A stretch of 47,745 nt of DNA, taken from Nemertoderma westbladi. Lineage: Eukaryota; Xenacoelomorpha; Nemertodermatida; Nemertodermatidae. The stretch covers positions 1 through 47,745 of the forward strand of contig JAUCBJ010003197.1 of assembly GCA_032718475.1 (NCBI GenBank), given 5' to 3'. Below are positions 9,597-20,389 of this stretch, in pieces. Position 1 is the stretch's first letter, and every line of letters begins with the position of its first letter. Both the position numbers and the translations under genes were made by a program. Under the pieces are notes generated by a model. That model ran no database searches, was not told the DNA's origin, and saw only the letters and a list, made by a program, of their open reading frames with translations.

Positions 9597-10026
9597 GTTA
9601 CTAACACCGTAATTGCCCGGTTGAGTTGTGGATAGGAAGGAGAGAGCTTTGATGTCATTTTGTAAGTATTACGCCCTACAGAGCGCGACTAGCTTATTTT
9701 AGTAGCTAGCGCACGGTATTGTTTTTGGTCAGAAATCACCGAAACCTAGTATGACGGCGATACACCAAAATTGATTTATTCATAACACACACACACACAT
9801 CCTAAAACATATATACTCCCCTTCGAGACCTGCTAGCTACTAGCTTACTTTAGGTTACCTTTCAATAGGATTTATTCTGCAGTTCTACCATTCGCATTTG
9901 TAATTTTAGGAGATATTTAGTATTTAGTTTTACGGCAAGTATTTTAGATGGCATGCACCCTTTTGACTACTTTGCCCCTGTCAGCAGTATTGTTACTTTA
10001 GGTACTACCCCCCTTTGACCTATAGG
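9597..10026. other. No gene recognised
   Basis: Contains a short CA run near 9785-9800 and AT-rich DNA. The segment 9955-10003 recurs in diverged form at about 12470-12513. Confidence 0.5.
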
Positions 10027-10170
10027 GGCTGTTGCCCTGTCAGTCAGAGAGGTAACAGCCCATGGGGTAAGGATTTACCCATGGGGCGCTAACTATCAGA
10101 TAGTCTGATACCAACTGTCAGACAGTCTTTTTCAACTATCAGATAGATGATCGCCCAGTTCTGCAGTTAC
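10027..10170 (+). repeat. Stem-loop repeat and cluster of short palindromes
   Basis: GGGCTGTTGCC and GGTAACAGCCC form an imperfect 11-bp stem around a 14-nt loop. About 59 bp of this block recurs inverted at 12412-12470. It is followed by CTATCAGATAG, CTGTCAGACAG and CTATCAGATAG palindromes between 10096 and 10145. Confidence 0.7.
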
Positions 10171-10305
10171 AAGTTGCCCTCAGTTGTATTTTTTAAACCC
10201 CGAGTGTTGTTGACGGAGTCTGCTGGTCTGTTACTTCCGAAATCGTTGATCGTGGTGCCCGTGCCGGAATTCTGGCTTTGATTAAAAACACTGAACTGCT
10301 GAACG

Positions 10306-10636
10306 ATGGCGGAATCTACGAAACCCGGCCGGATTCCTAATCCGAGGAGGCGACGGAGTCAATTAAACGTAAACAATGAAACGATCGCGATGGACAACGG
10401 AATGTCTATTCAATCCATAACGATACATGGCGATGGAGTCTATTACAGTATTAAACACGCAACCAAAGCGATCACACGATGGCGAGGTAATCTACAAAAC
10501 ACAGAATGACAGGAAGGCGACGGAGTTTATTAAACCCAGTAAGATGGTGCATAGCGAAGCGATCGAGATGGATAACGGAGTCTATTACAGTATTAAACCT
10601 GGAACGAAGACGGTGGAGTCTGTGTTCCAGGCCTAA
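10306..10636 (+). other. Possible degraded coding segment with internal duplication
   Basis: An ATG at 10306 with A at -3 and G at +4 opens 67 codons (basic, PGRIPNPRRRRSQ near the start). A second frame continues to 10636, which suggests a frameshift. The block GGAGTCTATTACAGTATTAAA occurs at about 10434 and 10577, and weaker copies of GGAGT-TATTAAA are also present, so the segment is built from degenerate repeats. No family is recognised. It could be an exon or a transposon fragment. Confidence 0.3.
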
Positions 10637-11542
10637 CTAAACCTGGAACAATGCGAACAAGGCTACCGGTACTGTAAAGTTAGACTAGACTGGTTTGTGA
10701 GATTAACTTGCCAATACTAACTCAATACAATTTGCTTTCTTCGAATTCCTAATAATATATTTTAATCTTAATAATAATTATTCAACATCAATTATTTTAT
10801 AAGTCTTGTCAATGTATAAGATTGCTAAAGACTAAAGAGCTAACTTTAGGATAATCGGCCTTATATTTTTAGAATTATTATAATTAATTTTGTTATGTTT
10901 ATAATGAATTGTATCTTTTGACAGACTACTTGATGCGCGACCGTGATAATAAAATTAAATGGTGCCGAAATATTTTCACTTAACTGCAGGTAGGGGGGGG
11001 GGGGGGGGGGGGCAATCAATATTCTTCCCTCTCCAGGTGAAAATCGACGCAAATAACAGCTTGTTTACTACTAAAATAAAACTGCATCCTGTTCTATAGG
11101 AAAAAACATTATAGGGGAAACTTTAGCAAGTTGTGTTTATTTTAGCCGATAGACAAGATTACATGTTTACCAAGTTTGGTATAATTTAGTCAAAGATTGA
11201 ATGAATTACGATTTTAAATTATCAGTGGAGGGTGAAGGCGGCGGGCCAGGATTCAGTTTTACTTGAATAAAGAATAGTGATTAAACCAAGGGATACGCGA
11301 TATATGACACTGCTGTATTGATTTCGAAACATTTAATTCAAAACTATATAAATGTTAATATAATTTTGGATTTTTTTTTGGAATAATTAACAGATGAATT
11401 ATATTTCATTAATTTATTTTTTTTATCTAATCACATTATTAAATAACGAAGCACAGAAATAATACTAAGATTGAATTGAAGGTACAGTACCGAATTGAAT
11501 ATTTGAGATTGCATAAGATAGAGTATTGAATATCTTCGGCCG
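10637..11542. other. AT-rich stretch with one poly(G) run
   Basis: A poly(G) run of 20 lies at 10993-11012. The 20-bp word ACATGTTTACCAAGTTTGGT at 11161-11180 is shared with 14844-14863. No gene is seen. Confidence 0.5.
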
Positions 11543-11890
11543 TCATCCCGTTGGTGACTCCATTGGCAACCATTTCGACAGTTTCGGCTCTTCAGTCCCC
11601 GAATAGACCAATGGTCGGCGTGGTTGCTGTCCCCATGACTGAGGCTGCATTACCAACCAAAATTGCCATCTCCAGGCGCTGGAGCAGAAACTGGCGTGAC
11701 TGCGGTTCGTGGGTGGCACTGTGGAGACGAGCCCCGATCTCCCGGGGGAAGGTGGATGTCTCTGGACCGGGGCGGCCAAAGGTCTCAAAGCAACGGGGTG
11801 AAAGAAATGGCCCCGGTCCATTAGGTCGCGATACTTAGAGTTTTTAATGCGCTCCGCCCCCAGCCCCCTCAGCTGAGTGCCCCCCGGCAA
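11543..11890 (-). pseudogene. Degraded coding fragment, probably from a retroelement
   Basis: Minus-strand frames are open across a GC-richer island. One frame (to about 11543) has RDLMDRGHFF near 11820. Another, ending near 11598, reads FLLQRLEMAILVGNAASVMG. The two appear to be parts of one chain separated by a frameshift. The 'QR-L-x-A-I-x-x-GNAASV-G' pattern reminds me of gag-like proteins of tyrosine-recombinase retrotransposons, but I cannot confirm this. A 95-codon plus-strand frame in the same place is the alternative reading. Confidence 0.3.
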
Positions 11891-12411
11891 TGATGGTTTG
11901 TTGAAGGTGGCTGGGGGCCAGTGGATCTAGTAATAATTATCGCAAAGATATGATAAGGTAGGCCTACGTGATATTAGTTTCTCAAACCAAAGCTATCCAT
12001 CCATTGACGTCCAAATATATCCAATTTCTCAATCCATACTAATCAGTATGTAATAATGTACACTGTAATGCAATAATGTCAATGTCCAACCAAACAATGA
12101 GTTGAGTGTTATCGGACCAGCCTCCGAGAAATGTTAGGCTAACGGCACCTCGCTCTGTCGCATCAGTTTTTGTAGTGGTCTAGTCTAGTTCCAGGCTACC
12201 AGAATCCGTTAGTGGATGATATAGAATCAGCACATCCTGACATCTGTGCAACTCCTGAACTCAGGCGAGCATTTTACAGATGGTGGTCTAATTTATATGG
12301 TGTTGTACCGCGAAACCGTGTATTATTTACAGATGTAGGCTAAATTTTGGGTCTTGTACCGTGCACAGTACTGGTGGGCCTACACAGCTACTGCTATTTT
12401 GCCTAATACAG
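11891..12411. other. No gene recognised
   Basis: Mixed-composition DNA with no coding structure that I can support. Confidence 0.4.
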
Positions 12412-12513
12412 GTCCCAGAGGTAAATCCTTACCCCAAGGGCTGTTACCTCTCTGACTGACAGCGCAACAGCCCTTTGACTGCTACCGCTTGTTAGTAGTA
12501 TTGTTACGCTAGT
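12412..12513 (-). repeat. Inverted copy of the 10027 stem-loop repeat
   Basis: The reverse complement of 12412-12470 matches 10027-10085 over about 59 bp with a few changes, including the asymmetric loop CTGTCAGTCAGAGAG. The adjoining 12470-12513 instead matches 9955-10003 in direct orientation (TAGTATTGTTAC block). This implies a rearrangement within the repeat family. Confidence 0.65.
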
Positions 12514-13765
12514 CTGTTAATCCACTAGCTCGTATATAAACCATATAAATCACACCGCGGCAAGTTTACGGTATTTAGGTCCGTTAGCGATAGTTAGGAT
12601 TCTCTGCGCGGGGATTGTTTTCCCGTGAGTTTGGTCTGTCACCGTAGACTGTACATCTGCCTCACCGGTTAGAGGCCGGGTATCCTGTTTTGTCTAGTTC
12701 GCCCGGGCATTTGACTCGCCCACGTATTAGAATAGACACCAGGCTCCGTTCCTCGCCAGTAGTAGTTTGCGTATTTAGTATCTGTTTATTTAGACACCCT
12801 GGACTGGGATTTATTGTCAGATACTGTACGAGCCCATATACACTACTAGATCTTACAGTAAGATACATCGTTACTAGGATCCGGTAGGCGGTATACTACT
12901 GGACATTTCATGGCATATAAAGCCCATACAGCCAGCCGTATGTTGGAGGCCTATTAATTATATCTATAATCCATGCTGTAATTATTTTTAACCCCTCCAC
13001 CCTTATTATCACTGTGTAGTGTGCACTGTACTATAGGCCGGACCTCCATTGGAATTGTATGCTTTGAATACTTTAACACTTACTTGACAAGCAGTCACAT
13101 GTATATGTATACATGTACACAGTAGTAAGGGGCTTTACTGGACCAATTAAGTTTCGTAGGTTAGATTTAGTATTTTGGTTAGGGTTAGTTGTATTGTCAT
13201 TCATCTTTAAGTTCAAATTATATGTATGTGTAGCAATCTCACTGAAAAGTTTATAACTATCACTTATCGGAATAATGTAATAATTAACGATTTAATGTGT
13301 TTATAAATGATAAAATCGCACGTGTCCCGCACTTTACAGTGAAATGTCCCACACTTTACATGTATTTTCTTCACCTAAACTACTCCTCTGTTTCATTGAT
13401 GTTACCTGCCAGCTTACTAAAGGCTAATTTATTTTCTCTACATACATTTTCCCTAACTTTACGCAATTATTGCTGAACGCTGAACTTTAGCAATGAAATT
13501 GACAGTTGAGAATTTTAATTTCGTATGCGTCCCACACTTTATAATTTTTTGAAGCCAGAATTCTCATACATAAACTGCTGCAGGTTTTCCAAACTACTTT
13601 TTTATACTAAAGCGATAATTCGTTTTTCTTTGAAACACAAGCATTATAATATTTTAGTACATTTTCTTGATGTACAGTACTAAAGTATGCACAAAAAGTC
13701 GTACGAATGTCCCGCACTTTACATGGAATGAGCCTAGTTCAATTGCTTGTGACAACATTTTTCTC
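12514..13765. other. Non-coding stretch with a dispersed TCCCRCACTTTA motif
   Basis: The 12-mer TCCC(G/A)CACTTTA occurs near 13326, 13348, 13530 and 13710, each time usually followed by CA or TA and AT-rich DNA. Nothing else is recognised. Small open frames at 12662-12887 lack support. Confidence 0.45.
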
Positions 13766-14215
13766 GCGTTTTAGAGGTTTATGGCGGTTCTGAATTAAAT
13801 GGAATAAATAATTATCTAACTAGACATCTCAAACTAGTATTTTTCAGAAGTGGGTGCTAAATTTGGTGCTAGCACCAAATTTTGAAAACTATCAAATATA
13901 TAAATTGATTGTGTCACAGTGTTTCATGCGTTATACGGGTTTGTGAGGGTTCTGAATTCAATGGAATAAGTAAAATTTGCATAAAAGTTTTCAAACTTGT
14001 ATTTTTCGCCAGTGGGTGAAAATTGTTGTGCCAGCACCAAATTTTTGAAAATAAGAAAATAGATCAATAGATAGTATCATCTTGTTTCTTGCGTTATATG
14101 GGTTTATGGGGGTCCTGAATCCGATGGAATCAATAAAAACCGCACTGGACATCTCAAACCTGTACTTTTTGGTGATGGATGCGAAATTTGGTGCTAGCAC
14201 CAAAATTTGCCATAG
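13766..14215. repeat. 163-bp tandem repeat, about three copies, with a 24-bp palindrome
   Basis: Units start GCGTT at 13766, 13928 and 14091 (periods 162 and 163). Shared blocks are GGTTCTGAATTNAATGGAAT, CATCTCAAAC and a terminal palindrome. In unit 1 (13859-13882) the palindrome is perfect over 24 bp around GCTAGC (arms AAATTTGGTGCT). It is preserved with one extra A in unit 3 and degraded in unit 2. Confidence 0.85.
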
Positions 14216-14906
14216 TACGCCGAAAAATACGAATAGCAATGATCTGGCAAATTAGAAATGTATTCCATTAGAATCAGCGCCCCAGAAAACCTAAAAATGT
14301 GATTTTATAGCATCGTATAAGTGAATTTAAAATTTTGTGTTCAAACTGAAAAGTGCTGGTTACTTGTTTTTTTCATTTTTTGCCTACGTAGAGGACTTGA
14401 GAACAGTCATTTATACTAATCAGATTATTTTTAGATATTTTCCTATGGATTTTACGCACCAGAAAATCTGTATTGAAAAATAATTAGCCGAAAATTGTAA
14501 GTTTCAAATTTTATGAAAATTGTTCACTACTTGTAATTTTGGTGCTGAAAAATAACCACCCCAGTATTGTTTTTCGAAATTTTTTTTTTCGGTCGGATTC
14601 AGACTAGTGAAATCTACGTACAAACAAAAAATCAAACGTTTTTGTTAAAAACGTCTGGTCACAAAATAACTAGCATAAAACATTCCACCACAGGAACTGA
14701 TCAAAATGACATGTTGTTCAATATGCTAAACCAGGTTGTTTAGGGCTATAGTCAACCCAATACTCGTTTCCTTCATTAGCCTCGTTGTGCTCGTCCTGAA
14801 GACCCCACGCAAATTCTATTAGGAAAAGTTATAAAGTTTTACAACATGTTTACCAAGTTTGGTTAGATGTCATCAAGGATTATTCAAGTTATTTACGCTT
14901 AAAAAT
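14216..14906. other. AT-rich spacer before the 16-bp satellite
   Basis: No gene is seen. The dispersed word ACATGTTTACCAAGTTTGGT is at 14844-14863, about 45 bp before the array starts. Confidence 0.5.
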
Positions 14907-17900
14907 CCGGATCTACAGATCTACAGAACAACATATCTACAAAACGACAGATCTACAGAACGACTGATCTACAGAACGACAGATCCACAGAGCGACTGAT
15001 CTACAGAACGACTGATCTACAGAACGACTGATCTACAGAACGACAGATCCACAGAGCGACTGATCTACAGAACGACAGATCTACAGAACGACTGATCTAC
15101 AGAACGACTGATCTACAGAACGACAGATCTACAGAACGACAGATCTACAGAACGACAGAACGACGGATCTACAGAACGACAGATCTACAGAACGACAGAT
15201 CTACAGAACGACAGATCTACAGAGCGACTGATCTACAGAACGACGGATCTACAGAACGACAGATCTACAAAACGACAGATCTACAGAACGACGGATCTAC
15301 AGAACGACGGATCTACAGAACGACGGATCTACAGAACGACGGATCTACAGAGCGACTGATCTACAGAACGACGGATCTACAGAACGACAGATCTACAAAA
15401 CGACAGATCTACAGAACGACAGATCTACAGAACGACGGATCTACAGAACGACGGATCTACAGAACGACGGATCTACAGAACGACGGATCTACAGAACGAC
15501 AGATCTACAAAACGACAGATCTACAGAACGACAGATCTACAGAATGACGGATCTACAGAACGACAGATCTACAGAACGACAGATCTACAGAACGACTGAT
15601 CTACAGAATGACTGATCTACAGAACGACTGATCTACAGAACGACAGATCTACAGAACGACAGATCCACAGAGCGACTGATCTACAGAACGACAGATCTAC
15701 AGAACGACTGATCTACAGAACGACTGATCTACAGAACGACTGATCTACAGAACGACTGATCTACAGAACGACAGATCTACAGAACGACGGATCTACAGAA
15801 CGACGGATCTACAGAACGACAGAATGACGGATCTACAGAACGACTGATCTACAGAACGACTGATCTACAGAACGACTGATCTACAGACGACAGATCCACA
15901 GAGCGACTGATCAACAGAACGAAAGATCTACAGAACGACAGATCCACAGAGCGACTGATCTACAGAACAACAGATCTACAGAACGACTGATCTACAGAAC
16001 GACTGATCTACAGAACGACTGATCTACAGAACGACAGATCCACAGAGCGACTGATCTACAGAACGGAAGATCTACAGAACGACAGATCCACAGAGCGACT
16101 GATCTACAGAACGACAGATCTACAGAATGACTGATCTACAGAACGACTGATCTACAGAACGACTGATCTACAGAACGACAGATCTACAGAACGACTGATC
16201 TACAGAACGACTGATCTACAGAACGACAGATCTACAGAACGACTGATCTAGAGAACGCCAGATCCACAGAGCGACTGATCTACAGAACGACTGATCTACA
16301 GAACGACTGATCTACAGAACGACAGATCCACAGAGCGACTGATCTACAGAACGACAGATCTACAGAACGACTGATCTACAGAACGACTGATCTACAGAAC
16401 GACAGATTTACAGAGCGACTGATCTACAGAACGACAGATCTACAGAACGACTGATCTACAGAACGACTGATCTACAGAACGACTGATCTACAGAACGACT
16501 GATCTACAGAACGACAGATCTACAGAACGACAGATCTACAGAACGACGGATCTACAGAACGACGGATCTACAGAACGACAGAATGACGGATCTACAGAAC
16601 GACTGATCTACAGAACGACTGATCTACAGAACGACAGATCCACAGAGCGACTGATCTACAGAACAACAGATCTACAGAACGACTGATCTACAGAACGACT
16701 GATCTACAGAACGACTGATCTACAGAACGACAGATCTACAGAACGACTGATCTACAGAACGACTGATCTACAGAACGACTGATCTACAGAACGACAGATC
16801 TACAGAACGACGGATCTACAGAACGACGGATCTACAGAACGACAGAATGACGGATCTACAGAACGACTGATCTACAGAACGACTGATCTACAGAACGACA
16901 GATCCACAGAGCGACTGATCTACAGAACAACAGATCTACAGAACGACTGATCTACAGAACGACTGATCTACAGAACGACTGATCTACAGAACGACAGATC
17001 CACGGAGCGACTGATCTACAGAACGGAAGATCTACAGAACGACAGATCCACAGAGCGACTGATCTACAGAACGACAGATCTACAGAACGACAGATCTACA
17101 GAACGACAGATCTACAGAACGACAGATCTACAGAATGACTGATCTACAGAACGACAGATCTACAGAACGACTGATCTACAGAACGACTGATCTACAGAAC
17201 GACAGATCTACAAAACGACTGATCTACAGAACGACATATATACAGATCTACAGAACGACATATCTACAGAACAACATATCTACAGAACGACGGATCTACA
17301 GAACGACGGATCTACTGAACGACAGAACGACAGATCTACAGAACGAAAGATCTACAGAACGACAGATCCACAGAGCGACTGATCTACAGAACGACTAATC
17401 TACAGAACGACTGATCTACAGAACGACAGATCTACAGAACAGAAGATCTACAGAATGACGGATCTACAGAATGACAGATCTACAGAACGACAGATCTACA
17501 GAACGACGGATCTACAGAACGACGGATCTACAGAAAGACAGAACGACAGATCTACAGAACGACAGATCTACAGAACGACAGATCTACAGAATGACAGATC
17601 TACAGAACGACAGATCTACAGAACGACAGATCCACAGAACGACAGATCCACAGAGCGACTGATCTACAGAACGACGAATCTACAGAACGATGGATCTACA
17701 GAACGATGGATCTACAGAATGATGGATCTACAGAACGACAGAACGACGGATCTACAGAACGACGGATCTACAGAACGACAGATCTACAGAACGACATATC
17801 TACAGAACGACGGATCTACAGAAAGACAGAACGACAGATCTACAGAACGAAAGATCTACAGAACGACAGATCTACAGAACGACAGATCCACAGAACGACA

Positions 17901-19313
17901 GATCCACAGAGCGACTGATCTACAGAACGACGGATCTACAGAACGACAGATCTACAGAACAACAGATCTACAGAATAACAGATCCACAGAGCGACTGATC
18001 TACAGAACGACAGATCTACAGAACGACAGATCTACAGAATGACAGATCTACAGAACGACAGATCTACAGAACGACAGATCTACAGAACGACAGATCCACA
18101 GAACGACAGATCCACAGAGCGACTGATCTACAGAACGACGGATCTACAGAACGACAGATCCACAGAGCGACTGATCTACAGAACGACGGATCTACAGAAC
18201 GACAGATCCACAGAGCGACTGATCTACAGAACGACGGATCTACAGAACGACAGATCTACAGAATGACAGATCTACAGAACGACAGATCTACAGAACGACA
18301 GATCCACAGAACGACAGATCCACAGAGCGACTGATCTACAGAACGACAGATCTACAGAACGACAGATCTACAGAATGACAGATCTATAGAACGACAGATC
18401 TACAGAACGACAGATCCACAGAACGACAGATCCACAGAGCGACTGATCTACAGAACGACGGATCTACAGAACGACAGATCTACAGAATGACAGATCTACA
18501 GAACGACAGATCTACAGAACGACAGATCCACAGAACGACAGATCCACAGAGCGACTGATCTACAGTACGACGGATCTACAGAACGACAGATCTACAGAAA
18601 GACAGATCCACAGAGCGACTGATCTAGAGAACGACAGATCTACAGAACGGTTAATCTACAGAACGACTGATCTACAGAACGACAGAACCACAGAGCGACT
18701 GATCTACAGAACGGAAGATCTACAGAACGACAGATCTACAGAATGACGGATCTACAGAACGACAGATCTACAGAACGACAGATCCACAGAGCGACTGATC
18801 TACAGAACGACGGATCTACAGAACGACAGATCTACAAAACGACTGATCTACAGAACGACAGATCTACAAAACGACTGATCTACAGAACGACATATATACA
18901 GATCTACAGAACGACATATCTACAGAACAACATATCTACAGAACGACGGATCTACAGAACGACGGATCTACTGAACGACAGAACGACAGATCTACAGAAC
19001 GAAAGATCTACAGAACGACAGATCCACAGAGCGACTGATCTACAGAACGACTAATCTACAGAACGACATATCTACAGAACAACATATCTACAGAACGACG
19101 GATCTACAGAACGACGGATCTACTGAACGACAGAACGACAGATCTACAGAACGACAGATCTACAGAACGACAGATCTACAGAACGACAGATCTACAGAAC
19201 GACAGATCTACAGAACAGAAGATCTACAGAATGACGGATCTACAGAATGACAGATCTACAGAACGACAGATCCACAGAGCGACTGATCTACAGAACGACA
19301 GAATGACGGATCT
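14907..19313. repeat. 16-bp satellite array, left part
   Basis: Tandem units of GATCTACAGAACGACA with a few common variants: last base A, G or T; GATCCACAGAGCGACT; GAATGAC; and occasional 8-bp half units (CGACAGAA). This gives about 275 units. Because 16 is coprime to 3, one frame reads through all phases as a 16-residue repeat (TDLQNDRSTERQIYRT). GAC followed by TGATCT or TAATCT makes stops. Variant-bearing blocks are duplicated, for example the stretch ending at 17398 recurs ending at 19054. The array stops abruptly after GATCT at 19313. Confidence 0.97.
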
Positions 19314-19767
19314 TGTCACGGCTTTCGGCGTCCTTACCCCCTCAAAAAACGTAAAAAATATCTTAGATATTTCATTCATTATCATTATCTTCATTAACAT
19401 TCAAATTTCCCGCCAACACTAATAATTTGATACATTCTTCACTCTGTCACCTATAAATACTGGACGTACTGCTATTTCATTCATTCATTCATTCATTCTG
19501 ATGAATAGAATCACACGGACATCAGACTTTCTGCTCTGTGTCCACCAGCTACTGCGTCTGTCAGTAGCTACTTTATCCTTTATCTGTTTCTAGCAGTCTC
19601 TTAGACACCCGTCTATGCGGCTGTATAAACGCCAGTATTTCTTTTGAACTGTGCGTGTGCGTTCCATTTTCACCACTACACTGCATGATTATTGTCATCC
19701 GTTTTTGGCTCATATCGCATTTAGTGACATGCCTGATTTAGGAAATAAATAAACTGAAGGTTTTATA
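19314..19767 (+). promoter_or_regulatory. LTR-like segment with TATA box and poly(A) signals
   Basis: The segment starts TGTCACGG directly at the array edge. It contains CTATAAATAC at about 19451-19460 (TATA-box-like) and an ATTC microsatellite at about 19475-19497. AATAAA signals lie near 19743-19772. Order and length fit U3-R-U5 of an LTR, but no matching copy follows pol. The 3' end of the segment cannot be placed because the inverted-repeat arm begins at 19768. The LTR identity is inferred. Confidence 0.4.
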
Positions 19768-19969
19768 ATAAAGAATATTTATTTTAAAGGCCATTGGCAA
19801 TTAACGTTTACATGCTCAGGTGATGAAATTACGCCAAGCGCGCCAGCACGGTAGAATACGGGCTGACGGGCGTTAGTATTACAGCCGCCAAATGAAGGTT
19901 TTACCGGCAAAGCCTCATAAAATAACCAAAAGCGACCCAAACCGCTTTCCCACTGTTTAGCCGGGACAG
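19768..19969. repeat. Left arm of perfect 202-bp inverted repeat
   Basis: The reverse complement is found at 28277-28478; by eye all 202 bases match without gaps. The outer end is ATAAAGAATATTTATTTTAA. On the minus strand the arm is open for about 66 codons (19779-19979) and ends at TAA. The reading includes GALGVISSPEHVNVNCQWPL, which has a CUB-like look (G-x-ISSP...C-x-W) but wrong spacing. It is GC-richer than its surroundings. Confidence 0.95.
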
Positions 19970-20389
19970 TTTTGTTCAAAAGAAATAATCTAAAATTTCT
20001 AAATCATTTTTTTTATTAATAACGTATCGGTATTATAAAAGAAATACTGCGCTTTTACTGCTGTCTGGCTGTAGCCGTACTGACTGCAATTTATGGTTAT
20101 TGCACATGCACATAGGCCTGGGCCTATGCTTTTTTCTGTTCTCCTTCACAAGCCCTAACGCCTCTGCCAGTCTGTTACCACCTTACCGCCTGCTGACATT
20201 GCAGCATTCAGGCATTGACAGCAGGTTCAGTAAATTAGGCCTAGAGTAGGCTGTCTGGTAGCAGCAGCAGTGGTAGTCTGGTAGTGGTAGGTAGGCAATA
20301 GGCAGATAGGCTACTGCTACACGTTAGGCCAACAGGCCTGCGTATATATCGTGGTATTTACGGACGCGGGCGCGTCTATATCTAACATC
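19970..20389 (+). other. Leader between left inverted arm and gag
   Basis: Presumed 5' untranslated region of the BEL/Pao element. It is rich in AGGCCT words (AGGCCTGGGCCTAT is an imperfect palindrome) and CAG/GTAG runs. No clear tRNA primer-binding site is recognised. The frame used by gag is open from 20351, but with a GTG only. Confidence 0.5.

Noticed and set aside
19820-19850. Vector contamination in the inverted arm
   Set aside because: ATTACGCCAAGCGCGC looks like a cloning-vector word, but the neighbouring sequence does not match vector as I know it, and the arm is present twice inside native repeats.
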